From positions 1 to 24,009 of IMG/VR virus record IMGVR_UViG_3300012924_000027: a DNA stretch of 24,009 nucleotides, one strand, 5' to 3'. The notes under the pieces are model-generated. The model searched no databases. It worked only from the letters and a program-made list of their open reading frames with translations, and had not been told where the DNA came from. Both the position numbers and the translations under genes were made by a program. Positions 12,281 to 20,115 of this stretch are shown one piece after another; the first letter of the stretch is position 1; each line of letters opens with the position of its first letter. This stretch comes from a virus.

Positions 12281-12531
12281 GGCGTCACCAATGCCTGCTC
12301 GAAAGGGCCGCTGTCATCCTCACGCCGGTACGGATCCCGGAGTTTGTCCGCCCGATCCTCATAGGTGCGGGCGAGCCGCAGATCCCGGCGTTGCCGCTTC
12401 GACCCACCGTTATTGCGGTCCCGTCGGGCATCGATGAAATTCGAGACGGCATCGATGATTTTCGCGGTCGCGAGTAGCCCACCTGTGACGGCCGTGCCAA
12501 TAGCGGTGGACAGCACAGCAGGATCCGCCAC
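12277..12531 (-). CDS. Small protein with hydrophobic N-terminal helix
   Basis: An 84-residue protein starting at GTG (12531), with AGAGAGG eight bases upstream. Residues 5-30 are hydrophobic and small-residue rich (VLSTAIGTAVTGGLLATAKI) and could be a membrane or amphipathic helix. The remainder is very charged (NFIDARRDRNNGGSKRQRRD and on), probably helical. Its stop overlaps the next membrane-protein gene (ATGA). An overlapping ATG frame (12536) covering the same DNA lacks the coupling and is rejected. Possible membrane-associated lysis or assembly accessory; no family recognised. Confidence 0.6.
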   Translation of the reverse strand: MADPAVLSTAIGTAVTGGLLATAKIIDAVSNFIDARRDRNNGGSKRQRRDLRLARTYEDRADKLRDPYRREDDSGPFEQALVTP

Positions 12532-12567
12532 ATCATTCGCCTCTCTGCGATACGGATACGGCGGTCA

Positions 12568-13761
12568 TCAGATCCGCACTTCTACATTGCGGATCCGGCG
12601 CGCCATGCCGGCTAGGGTCTTAGCCAGCGCGAATTCGCCATGCTTGCCCAGGGGTGGCGAACCGACAGTAAATTGCGGATTTTCAGCACCATTACCGTCC
12701 GGCGAAATGGTGATCTGCTGCACCCGGTACGCCTGGTTCACGTTCAGGGCGCCGTCTTTGATGACGAGCTGCGGGGCATCACCCAGCCACACATCCGACG
12801 GTCCGCCCCACCAGCCTTCTTGTGGGCTGACCGTGTATGCCGGGGTCGGAGTTTGGGCCTGCGCCAGCAAGGTGTTCGCGCGGGCGGTCAACTGCGACGG
12901 GTCGATGTTGGTGCCGTCCTGACCGAGCTGATAGAGCCCTTCCGGACCGTAGGGTGTCGTCGCCTTCACCCATACCGATTGGCCGGTCGCATCGGTGCCG
13001 TTGAGGAACAGTTGGTTGGCGAACCCGCCGAGATCCAACGTCCGGGTCAGGGTGCAGTTCGAGCCCATGCCCGGCGCGCCGAGGGTTGTCGGGTCCAGAA
13101 TGATGAACTGCGATCCCGGTTTCGCGGTGCCGCGCGATGCCCACGTGGTGAATTCCACCTGCTTCGTGGAATCGTTCGGCACCATGTCCCAGTCGAACGC
13201 AGTGACTGTGGACAGCGCGTCGATGACGGCGTCGATTGCTAGACCACCCTGCACCGTCTGCGTGATGACCGACCCGACGGTCGAATGCTTATCAACGATG
13301 ATCGGACTGGCCGCTACGCCGAGGTCGCTCGCGGCGAGGTTGTAGAGGACCGCCCACCAGGCCCAGCCGGTGATCGTGGCCGTGCCGGCGTGCAGCGAAA
13401 CGAGGTTCGACTGGGACGCGGGCGTGGGCTGCGGGCTGAGCCAGCGGGCGAGCCGGGCGCGGTAGGAATTGGCGGTGATTTCGATCGTGTGGCTATTCGC
13501 GTCGATCGATCTGGACGCGGCAGTGATCGGACCGCGGAATGCCAGCTTTTTCCCGGTGCCGTCTTCCGGGTCCCGCCATGCCCACAGGTCGTGGACCATT
13601 TCCTGCATGAACAGGCCGGCACCGCGTCGGCCGTCAATGGTGGCGTTGAACTGGTGCGGCTGGCCACCCAGATAGAACGTCAGCTGCGGGCCTTGTGCAT
13701 CAGTGAGTTCGTAGGTGGGGCCGACGGCATGGTCACCAATCGCATACGTCCAGGCGACCAT
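12568..13761 (-). CDS. Minor tail protein (tail-tip/baseplate type)
   Basis: A 397-residue protein starting MVAWTYAIGDHAVGPTYELT, with the ATG sharing one base with the upstream TAA. It has a beta-rich N-terminal domain (about 1-110) with AWRDPEDG and an ITANSYRARLARWL helix. A middle region (110-230) contains GSVITQTVQGGLAIDAVIDA and AFDWDMVPNDSTKQVEF. A C-terminal region includes NQLFLNGTDATGQSVWVKA and a Gln-rich helical stretch, ending GEFALAKTLAGMARRIRNVE. The overall design resembles ReqiPepy6 Gp37-like/Dit-associated tail-tip proteins that follow the tape measure and Dit genes in siphophages. It is probably a structural hub or adhesin-support component of the tail tip; the exact homologue is uncertain. 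Confidence 0.65.
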   Translation of the reverse strand: MVAWTYAIGDHAVGPTYELTDAQGPQLTFYLGGQPHQFNATIDGRRGAGLFMQEMVHDLWAWRDPEDGTGKKLAFRGPITAASRSIDANSHTIEITANSYRARLARWLSPQPTPASQSNLVSLHAGTATITGWAWWAVLYNLAASDLGVAASPIIVDKHSTVGSVITQTVQGGLAIDAVIDALSTVTAFDWDMVPNDSTKQVEFTTWASRGTAKPGSQFIILDPTTLGAPGMGSNCTLTRTLDLGGFANQLFLNGTDATGQSVWVKATTPYGPEGLYQLGQDGTNIDPSQLTARANTLLAQAQTPTPAYTVSPQEGWWGGPSDVWLGDAPQLVIKDGALNVNQAYRVQQITISPDGNGAENPQFTVGSPPLGKHGEFALAKTLAGMARRIRNVEVRI

Positions 13762-14528
13762 TACCGCGTTACTTGCCAGTTGAACACGACAGCCTGACCA
13801 CCGGCGCCGGTGGTGCCATCCGTTTTGATGAATTCGAGAATAAACGTCGATGCGTCGGGGGTTGAACTGTTGAAGAACATGTTCGGGAAGTAGGTTTCCC
13901 CGCCGCCGTTGCCACCACCGGCCATCGAGAATAGGACGTTCGACGGGATGGAACCCAGGCCGTGGGTGACAGTTACCCGGCCAGCGCCGGATAGGGTTGC
14001 TGAGTAGCCCATCTGTCCCAGTGACTGCGGGATGTTCGACGCAAGCGCTCGCTTATCGGTGATGTTCGCGTTGACGACGGTGGCTTGTCCTGCCACGACG
14101 GCAACCTGTGCGAGCAGAAGCGCCGACTGCGGGACTGTCGCACCCGAGCCGGTATCTGCTACACAGATCGGACCGGATACGTAGTTGGTCCCGCCGTCGG
14201 ATTGCGGGTCATTGATCTGCTCCACGATCAGGTGCGTCCTGGATCCCGACGGAGGGGCAGCCGGGATAGCGACATTCACGGTCGCTGATTCGTTGGTGTG
14301 ATACGAACCGCCGTTGGACACACGGTCATTAGTGATCGCCGCTGACCCGGACGAGACATCCACCGACATATTTGCGCCGGCGCCGCGCTGCGACACCTTC
14401 AGATGCGTCAGGCCCAGAATGCCTTCGGTCGGCCAAATGCTGGCAATGAGGAGCCGGTCCATGACGCCGGTATAGGTCTGCACTGTGCCGCCGGTTGGTG
14501 CCTGCAACCAGCGGGTTGTGTTCGTCAT
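13761..14528 (-). CDS. Minor tail protein (upper baseplate/appendage type)
   Basis: A 255-residue protein. The ATG at 14528 (MTNTTRWLQAPTGG) is chosen because it overlaps the upstream stop (ATGA) and has GGGAG eight bases upstream; an ATG at 14546 would overlap by 22 bases. Residues 10-155 form a beta domain (HLKVSQRGAGANMSVDVSSG, SATVNVAIPAAP, THLIVEQIND, ALLLAQVAVVAGQATVVNA and NITDKR), a layout seen in phage baseplate and appendage proteins. The C-terminal 75 residues (GYSATLSGAGRVTVTHGLGS and on, ending VVFNWQVTR) look like a small receptor-binding beta domain. It is probably a tail-tip appendage linking to adhesins. Family assignment is by pattern only. Confidence 0.65.
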   Translation of the reverse strand: MTNTTRWLQAPTGGTVQTYTGVMDRLLIASIWPTEGILGLTHLKVSQRGAGANMSVDVSSGSAAITNDRVSNGGSYHTNESATVNVAIPAAPPSGSRTHLIVEQINDPQSDGGTNYVSGPICVADTGSGATVPQSALLLAQVAVVAGQATVVNANITDKRALASNIPQSLGQMGYSATLSGAGRVTVTHGLGSIPSNVLFSMAGGGNGGGETYFPNMFFNSSTPDASTFILEFIKTDGTTGAGGQAVVFNWQVTR

Positions 14529-15415
14529 AGTCGGCGCTCCCGCCATGTCAGGACCGCCTGAGTGACAGCGGACGCACCGGTACCGGTGAACTGGATCTGG
14601 TTAGGGCCTGACGCCAGCCACCACAGGTTTGACTGTGACCAGTCGATAAACTGCTCGCGGGACAGCGTCGGATCGCTATTCGCGGTCACCCGCGGCGATG
14701 TGTCGCCACTACAGTCGATGGCCACGTACTGGTTCGCCGCGATCGTGAACGTCGAGGCGAAGGCGATCGTGGCGCCCGTCGTCGCGTTCGCAATAGCCGG
14801 CGCGGTGACGGGGCCGAATATCTTGATCGTCGGCGGTGTCGGCTGATTCTGTTTGATCGTGATCACGCCCGAACCGGGAGCCGAGCCGGTGCCGTAATCC
14901 CGCGGATACGACAGTGGATACGTCTTCCCGCCGGTCTGCACGCCGCCGAGAAGGACGTTCCGGGTCAGCTCGATCGCTGATTCCCATACGCCGCCCGGCG
15001 CCTGCCAGCCCGCCGTTAAATCGGCATCGGAATAGGTGAGCGGCATCGAGAATTGATCAGCGACCAGCAGCATCCGCCACTGGCCGGTTCCCCATTCCGG
15101 GACCTGCGCAACGAGGTAGAAGCGCTGCGCCGGGTCGGCGAGCTCAGACAGCGTCGTCATGAGCGTGCGGCGCGCCGAGTCATCGTCAGCGACCAGGCCC
15201 AGCGTCACCGCTCGGGCGCCGAAGAACCGGGTCAGGTTTATCGACCCGGGCCTACCAGGTGCATCACTGGTTGACGACCTAATAGCCGGCATTCCCGGAT
15301 CCAGGTCGGTCACGGCATAGGGCAGGCTGGCTGAGTTCGACAGATCAAGGATGATCTGGTTAGCGGTGTCGGTGATCCACGCCGCGGCGAAGTGAGTGGT
15401 CGGCGGGGCGCTCAT
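14525..15415 (-). CDS. Distal tail (Dit-like) protein
   Basis: A 296-residue protein whose ATG overlaps the tape measure stop (ATGA). Immediately after the tape measure gene, siphophages usually encode the distal tail protein, a hexameric ring at the tail end. The N-terminal part (about 1-150) has a beta-rich layout (RFFGARAVTLGLVADDDSAR, FYLVAQVPEWGTGQWRMLLV and on). The C-terminal part (about 190-296) resembles a galectin-like carbohydrate-binding insertion of evolved Dit proteins (ITIKQNQPTPPTIKIFGPVT and on). It ends LTWRERRL. Position is the strongest argument. Confidence 0.7.
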   Translation of the reverse strand: MSAPPTTHFAAAWITDTANQIILDLSNSASLPYAVTDLDPGMPAIRSSTSDAPGRPGSINLTRFFGARAVTLGLVADDDSARRTLMTTLSELADPAQRFYLVAQVPEWGTGQWRMLLVADQFSMPLTYSDADLTAGWQAPGGVWESAIELTRNVLLGGVQTGGKTYPLSYPRDYGTGSAPGSGVITIKQNQPTPPTIKIFGPVTAPAIANATTGATIAFASTFTIAANQYVAIDCSGDTSPRVTANSDPTLSREQFIDWSQSNLWWLASGPNQIQFTGTGASAVTQAVLTWRERRL

Positions 15416-18400
15416 CCGACACCCCGCAGGACCAGCGCTAGCCGCTGACTGAGAGCGTCGGCGTCAGTGTCGGAATAGATGTTGATTGTTGGGTTGGGCA
15501 TGATGTGCTGGGCTGCTTTCCCCGCCCAGCTGGCGTTGCCGTTCGCGATCGACCGGAACGCCTTTTCCTCACTCGGCGTCAGCACGGGCTCGGGCCGGCC
15601 AGTCTCGTTCAGGTTGACCGACAGCCCTTCCGGCAGTAGGCCGCCGGTGTCGTGCTTCGTTACCTTGACCTTCACCGTCTTCGCCTTGATGCTCGAGGCT
15701 TGCCGGTTGAAGTCCAGTTGCAGCTGTTTCGCGAATGCCCGAGCGGCTCGAGTCATCGCATCCGATAGCCGGCCCTCGCGAGAGACGATGCCGGCGACGA
15801 AGTCCTTGGCGATGTTCCCGCCGACTTCACTATTCGCCGCGAGGGTGCCGAACTGCCGTGACGCCAGGCTGATCTGGTTCGTCAGCGACGACACCGACTT
15901 GATATTGGCGTTCGTGCCGGCGACGAGCTCGGCCGCATATGCTGCGCCCTGATCCGGACCGGCCGCGATGATCTGGTTCAGCGCTCGAGCGTTCAGGCCG
16001 CGCTTGGCCAGCGTCTTCAGATTCCGGGAAAACGTCTTGATATCGCCGAGCTTGATCCGCAGGCCAGCGACTAGATTGCCCGAGCCGGTGCCCGTCGGAA
16101 GAGTCGTGACCGCGCCGAACGACGTCGCCGCCTGCACGGCTGACGTCCGGGCGTCGTTGTAGGTGCTCAGCTTCACCTTCAGCGCGTCGCGCTGCTTCGC
16201 CAGTCCTTGCAGGTCGCGGTTTTCCTTCTGCACAAACTTGACCAGCGACGACCGCCGGCTTCCCGTAAACGCGCTGTCAATCTTGCTGATCACGGACGCC
16301 GCGGTGCTGGATATCTTCGACGCGCTAGCGCTGCCGACCATGCCGGCCAGGATCGACGCCAGCAGCTTTTCACCGGTCGCCTGCAGGTTGCTGCGCTGCT
16401 TCGCTGCCGTGGCCCTGGTAGCCGCCGTAGTGGCGTAGACGTACTGCGTTTTCGGCGTGGCGGCCTTGCCGCCAGTGGCAAGGCGCTGGACTGGGCCGCC
16501 ATCGGCATAGAGGCGCATGAATCCCGGCGGGCTAACGCCCGAACCGTAGTTCACCCAGTTCATGAAATTGTCTCCGAGCTGCCGAGCTCGACCGGCCTTG
16601 ATCACCCATTCCTCGTTGGACAGCATCGCCGGGATAGAGTCGGACGTTCCGGTGCCCGGGCCACTGATCTTGCCGAACTTGCCGCCAGTTGCCCCTACCG
16701 GAACCAGCTCTCCCGGAAGTGGCAATTTCACGCCGCCGGGGACGGTGATGCCGGGCAGATTGAACAGGTCATTGCCGGAATTCTTCGGCTTCGTCAGACC
16801 TGATCCGGGAGCGAACAAACCCTTGGGCGTGCTGGTCTTGCCGCCGCCGCTATGGTGCTCCACATAGTTCGTCGTCACCGTATTGGTGACGTTCTTCCCG
16901 TGCAGGCTGTTGATCAGCGACTGCGCCGCCGACACCTGCCCAGCGATACCCGCCCCGGACGCAACAAGCAGGACGCTCTTGCCGTGGAATTGATTGACAG
17001 TTCCCTGCGCCTGCGAATATGTGTTCCGAATGCCAGCCAGGCCGGATGCGGTGAGGGCGACGTCCTTGCCGTGGAATGACGATACGGTGCTGTTCGCAGA
17101 GCGAACCGCTGGACCCGTTGCATTATTCGCCTTCAGATCAACCGTTCGACCGCGTACCTTGTCCAGCGCGCTGTTGGCTTCCTGCACCGCCGGCTGCAGC
17201 AGGTCATTGGCTTTAATGCTGACGGTCTTGCCCTTGACCGTGTCGATGTTCTTCTTGGCCGACTGCACGCCTAGAGATGTGTCGTCGTTAGCCAGAATGT
17301 TGAAGGCTGGAATGGCCGCCCCGGCAGCCAACCCGAAGAATCCCTTAGCGAGCCCCGGAAGCTTGCCCAGCTTACTGCCAGCGGTTTCGGCTTCATCGCC
17401 GAATTTCTTCATTGCCGAGGCGTTGGAATCCAGCAGGTCATCGTTGCCGCCGAGAGCGGCCTTTTCACGGCCCTTGGCACCAGAGAATTTGTCCAACCCG
17501 CCGGCCGCCCCACCAGCCTCCTTGCCCATGTCTTTGAACTTGCCGCCCATGCTGTCGAGCGGATCCTTCGTACCCTTTTTCGGGAACGCGTTATAGATGC
17601 CCTTGAGAATGCCGGGTACCTTAGAAAGCCCGGTCAGTTTCGTGAGCGTCGCCGCCGCGACGAGGACCCCGATATCCTCGCCGATATTCTTCAGGATCGG
17701 CTCGGGAATCTTGTCCAGCCAGCCGGCGATATCCCCGATCGCGGTCGCGACACCTTCTATGGCGGTCGCCACGCCCTCGCTGAATGGACCGGCGAGGTCA
17801 GATGCCAGCGGGCTAACCTTCTGCACCATCGTGTCGATATTCCCGATGATGCCGGGCAATTTCGCCTCGAGCGGGCCGATGATGGGGCTGATACCCTTCA
17901 CCACATCGTCGACGAGCTTCAGCGATGGACCTACTGACGGCGCGAGCCCGACGACAGTGTTACCGGCAAGCTTTCCGATATCGCCCAGGTCCTTTTTGAC
18001 CTGGGGGGCCGTATCGTGCGCAAAGTCGGTGAACTGCTTGAACGACTTCGACTTCCCGGACGCGGCGTCCTGCCCGAACTTGGAGAAGCTCCGTGACAGG
18101 CTAAGTAGTCCGTCCTGGGTCGTCTTTATTTGCGGGTCGAAACCTTGGACGATCCCGAATAGACCGGTGACCGTGTTGCCTGCGACCTTGCCGTAGGTCC
18201 GTATCGACTCCGGGCCGCGCTTGGTGACGAAGTCGTCGAAGTTCTTCCAGAACGGAGAATTCAGCGCCTTGCCGGCGTCGGTCTCCAGGCTGGTGAAAGC
18301 ACCCGCGGCGCCCTGGACCAACGGCGTGGCCCTGGGCAGCTGATCGGCGATGAGTTTGAAGCCGCCACCGATCGTCTTATAGACCTCCGGTTCGGACTTC

Positions 18401-19302
18401 TTCTGGAAATCCGTGACCGCGCCGGTGAACGCCTGATACTGCTTGACCGCAGCCTTCTGCGACGGATCCAGCTGGTCGAGGATCTGCTTTTCCTTCAGCA
18501 GCGCCTTGGCGGTGGGCGAGCCCTTCTCCGCCGCGGCCAGGCGCTGCTGGGCGGTTAGGACCGTAGCGGCCGCCGCGGCCTGCTGCTTCGCGGAGCCGGT
18601 GGCGGACTTCCCCTGCGCAGCCTGGGCCTTGGCGAGCGACTGCTGTGCCTTCAGCACTGCCGGGGATGTACCCGCAGCCTGCGCCTGCTTCAGCTGTAAC
18701 TGGGCCTTAGCTAAACCCTGCGCTGCCGTCTGCACCTTGGTGAACGCCGGCACCGCGACGGCTGCGAACGCTCCGGTACCAAGTCCTGCGGTTGCGAGAC
18801 CAGCGGTGAGACCGCCAAGTACGGGGACGGCGGTAGCGAGACCGCCGAGGGCCGGCGCGAGAGCGGCGATGCCGATGCCCTTGGCCGCCCCGCCGCCGAG
18901 GGACAGCTTGTCCAGCTTTTTCAGGACCGAGTCGAGCTGCGACGTGTTCGTCTTGACGTTGATGCGCTGCGTACGGTCGCGCGTCGCAGCGGCGAGCTGC
19001 GCCCTATATCCACTGAGGCCGCGAGAGTCCAGCTTGATAGCTACAGTCGCATCTTTGGACGCACCTTTCCGGAACCGGGCCATGTCGGCGTCGGCCTGCT
19101 TGGTGTTGACGCCGATCTTCGCGTCTGGCAGTTTCGCCAGGCGTTCCCGGATCTTCTCCTGGGCGTTGCGCCCGATCCGGTCGCCGAGATCCGTCCCGAG
19201 CTTGTCGGCCTGCGGCAGCAGTTGGGAACGGAGTTTCGCGTTCCACGTCTTCGCACTCGGGACAACATCGACGGCGACAGAGCCGACTATTGCATCAGCC
19301 AT
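15412..19302 (-). CDS. Tape measure protein
   Basis: A 1296-residue protein, the longest in the window, placed directly after the tail assembly chaperones. Its start lies eight bases inside the end of the chaperone frame, with GGAAGGG upstream. The N-terminus is helical and charged. A long hydrophobic glycine/alanine stretch lies at about 142-186 (ALAPALGGLATAVPVLGGLT), typical of membrane-active segments. Ala/Lys/Gln-rich coiled coil lies at 190-265. About five repeats of some 27-28 residues lie at 681-812 (centred on VKGKTVSIKAN, VRGRTVDLKAN, FHGKDVALTAS). Near 880-905 is the common GPGTGTSDSIPAMLSNEEWV motif. The C-terminal third is helical, ending LSQRLALVLRGVG. No lytic enzyme domain is visible. 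At the usual roughly 1.5 angstrom per residue, a tail of about 190 nm is expected; this is an estimate from length only. Confidence 0.95.
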   Translation of the reverse strand: MADAIVGSVAVDVVPSAKTWNAKLRSQLLPQADKLGTDLGDRIGRNAQEKIRERLAKLPDAKIGVNTKQADADMARFRKGASKDATVAIKLDSRGLSGYRAQLAAATRDRTQRINVKTNTSQLDSVLKKLDKLSLGGGAAKGIGIAALAPALGGLATAVPVLGGLTAGLATAGLGTGAFAAVAVPAFTKVQTAAQGLAKAQLQLKQAQAAGTSPAVLKAQQSLAKAQAAQGKSATGSAKQQAAAAATVLTAQQRLAAAEKGSPTAKALLKEKQILDQLDPSQKAAVKQYQAFTGAVTDFQKKSEPEVYKTIGGGFKLIADQLPRATPLVQGAAGAFTSLETDAGKALNSPFWKNFDDFVTKRGPESIRTYGKVAGNTVTGLFGIVQGFDPQIKTTQDGLLSLSRSFSKFGQDAASGKSKSFKQFTDFAHDTAPQVKKDLGDIGKLAGNTVVGLAPSVGPSLKLVDDVVKGISPIIGPLEAKLPGIIGNIDTMVQKVSPLASDLAGPFSEGVATAIEGVATAIGDIAGWLDKIPEPILKNIGEDIGVLVAAATLTKLTGLSKVPGILKGIYNAFPKKGTKDPLDSMGGKFKDMGKEAGGAAGGLDKFSGAKGREKAALGGNDDLLDSNASAMKKFGDEAETAGSKLGKLPGLAKGFFGLAAGAAIPAFNILANDDTSLGVQSAKKNIDTVKGKTVSIKANDLLQPAVQEANSALDKVRGRTVDLKANNATGPAVRSANSTVSSFHGKDVALTASGLAGIRNTYSQAQGTVNQFHGKSVLLVASGAGIAGQVSAAQSLINSLHGKNVTNTVTTNYVEHHSGGGKTSTPKGLFAPGSGLTKPKNSGNDLFNLPGITVPGGVKLPLPGELVPVGATGGKFGKISGPGTGTSDSIPAMLSNEEWVIKAGRARQLGDNFMNWVNYGSGVSPPGFMRLYADGGPVQRLATGGKAATPKTQYVYATTAATRATAAKQRSNLQATGEKLLASILAGMVGSASASKISSTAASVISKIDSAFTGSRRSSLVKFVQKENRDLQGLAKQRDALKVKLSTYNDARTSAVQAATSFGAVTTLPTGTGSGNLVAGLRIKLGDIKTFSRNLKTLAKRGLNARALNQIIAAGPDQGAAYAAELVAGTNANIKSVSSLTNQISLASRQFGTLAANSEVGGNIAKDFVAGIVSREGRLSDAMTRAARAFAKQLQLDFNRQASSIKAKTVKVKVTKHDTGGLLPEGLSVNLNETGRPEPVLTPSEEKAFRSIANGNASWAGKAAQHIMPNPTINIYSDTDADALSQRLALVLRGVG
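16867..17262 (-). repeat. Tape measure internal repeats, coding
   Basis: Residues 681-812 of the tape measure hold about five imperfect repeats of about 27-28 residues. Each has a short helix ending in a (V/F/L)(K/R/H)G(K/R) turn followed by a strand: DTVKGKTVSIKAN, DKVRGRTVDLKAN, SSFHGKDVALTAS, NQFHGKSVLLVAS, NSLHGKNVTNTVT. The first two are VKGK/VRGR type, the last three FHGK/LHGK type, suggesting stepwise duplication. Confidence 0.75.
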
Positions 19303-20025
19303 TGTCGCCGCCCTTCCGTCTGTTGATCAGGTCCCGATATGCCAGGGCCTGCTTGCGGATATCGCCGCCGAAGCTGGGAACTAGCTGCCCATCGGCTTCC
19401 GGACTCGGTTCAGGCGCGGCCTGTTCGTCCGGCTCGGCGCGGCGCTTGGATTCCTTGACCTGCTCGACCTTGGAACGTTTCTTCGACTTCTGGCCGGGTG
19501 TAGTTATGCCATTCGCGGCAGCCAGAATGTACGGGGTGATTTCGCCAGACGCCCAGACTGAACCTTCTGGGTCGATAGCCCGCTCGATCGCGTTGCCGGC
19601 TGGCAGGTTATCCACCAGTACGGCCACGCGTCGGACTGTCAGCCCTCCGCACCACAGCCCGAGCAGGTCCACTCCGTATTCGGCCAGTAGCGCAGCCTCG
19701 ACGGCGCCCGGGTATTCATGCAGTAGCGCGGCGAGCCGTACTAGTTTTTTTCTGGTAGCGCGTCACTGTAGGCACCGAAGAATGCTGACAGCTGACTCGC
19801 CTTTGTGTGCGTCTTGCGGAACTCGGCGTATTCATCTTCGCCGACGGCGACCCGCATGCAGGTGCCGGTATCATTGCGGTAAATCGCTTCGAGGCCGTCG
19901 AGGTCCATGTCGACGTCGGCATGGTAGGTGCGACCGTCATAGGTGAATGCGAACTTCTCTTCGCCGGTCGCTTCGGCCTTCTGTGCCGCTGTTGCTCGTT
20001 GTGCAGCGGTTGCGCGTGGTGCCAT
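19295..20025 (-). CDS. Tail assembly chaperone, long frameshifted product
   Basis: The product expected when ribosomes slip -1 at A AAA AAC (19744-19750): the 94-residue upstream chaperone continues for 149 more residues in the overlapping frame, giving about 243 residues. The -1 frame is open straight from the slippery site and reads LVRLAALLHEYPGAVEAALL at once, then YGVDLLGLWCGGLTVRRVAVLVDNLPAGN. This is the hallmark of the downstream part of actinophage chaperones (lambda gpGT logic). The C-terminal part is charged (PGQKSKKRSKVEQVKESKRR and on), ending LINRRKGGDNG. It helps load tail tube protein onto the tape measure and is not part of the mature tail. If translated alone, a GTG at 19672 would give 125 residues, but no good ribosome-binding site supports that. 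Confidence 0.85.
19741..20025 (-). CDS. Tail assembly chaperone, short product
   Basis: A 94-residue protein with GAAGGG nine bases before its ATG. The first 20 residues are Ala/Thr-rich and basic (APRATAAQRATAAQKAEA), followed by a compact domain (KFAFTYDGRTYHADVDMDLD, LEAIYRND, CMRVAVGEDEYAEFRK, ASQLSAFFGAYSDALPEKN) that resembles lambda gpG-type chaperones placed between the tube and tape measure genes. Its stop lies immediately after the slippery heptamer, so it is the more abundant of the two products. An upstream hairpin terminator and a possible structure over the ribosome-binding site may keep its level below that of the tube protein. Confidence 0.85.
   Translation of the reverse strand: MAPRATAAQRATAAQKAEATGEEKFAFTYDGRTYHADVDMDLDGLEAIYRNDTGTCMRVAVGEDEYAEFRKTHTKASQLSAFFGAYSDALPEKN
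19744..19750 (-). promoter_or_regulatory. Programmed -1 frameshift site A AAA AAC
   Basis: On the minus strand the zero frame reads GAA AAA AAC TAG. The heptamer A AAA AAC is a classical XXXYYYZ slippery sequence in the right frame, within a run of seven A's that stands out in this G+C-rich DNA. The stop follows directly, and the -1 frame continues without interruption to 19295. No strong stimulatory hairpin was identified by eye. Confidence 0.85.
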
Positions 20026-20029
20026 GATT

Positions 20030-20091
20030 GCGAGCCCTTCGATGAATTCGCGAGCCCAGGGAAAAGAACCGGCACCGGGCAGGGCTCGCGA
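20030..20091 (-). promoter_or_regulatory. Alternative pairing element: terminator loop versus chaperone RBS
   Basis: The terminator loop in the RNA carries UCGCGAGCCC (20091-20082). This can pair perfectly over ten bases with GGGCUCGCGA just downstream (20057-20048), or over eight with GGGCUCGC (20037-20030), which includes part of the chaperone ribosome-binding sequence GAAGGGCUCGC. The first pairing brackets one arm of the terminator and would compete with it if formed. That function is inference; the complementarity itself is seen directly. Confidence 0.45.
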
Positions 20092-20109
20092 CCATTCGCC
20101 CGGTGCCGG
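20069..20109 (-). terminator. Terminator after the major tail protein gene
   Basis: A perfect 12-bp stem (CCGGCACCGGGC 20069-20080 against GCCCGGTGCCGG 20098-20109) with a 17-base loop lies six bases after the tube-gene stop. In minus-strand RNA it is followed by UUCUUUUCCC, a U-rich tract. It fits an intrinsic terminator that lets only part of the transcription continue to the chaperone and tape measure genes, matching the need for many more tube subunits. Confidence 0.8.
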
Positions 20110-20115
20110 CCGTTA

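Noticed and set aside
18443-19384. 313-codon plus-strand frame opposite the tape measure gene
   Set aside because: Ala/Ser/Cys-rich translation typical of the complement of an Ala/Lys/Gln-rich coiled-coil gene; no start context and no partner gene on that strand.
19716-20075. 119-codon minus-strand frame overlapping the tail assembly chaperone
   Set aside because: Ser/Pro/Arg/His-rich third frame with no family resemblance; the zero and -1 frames explain the region.
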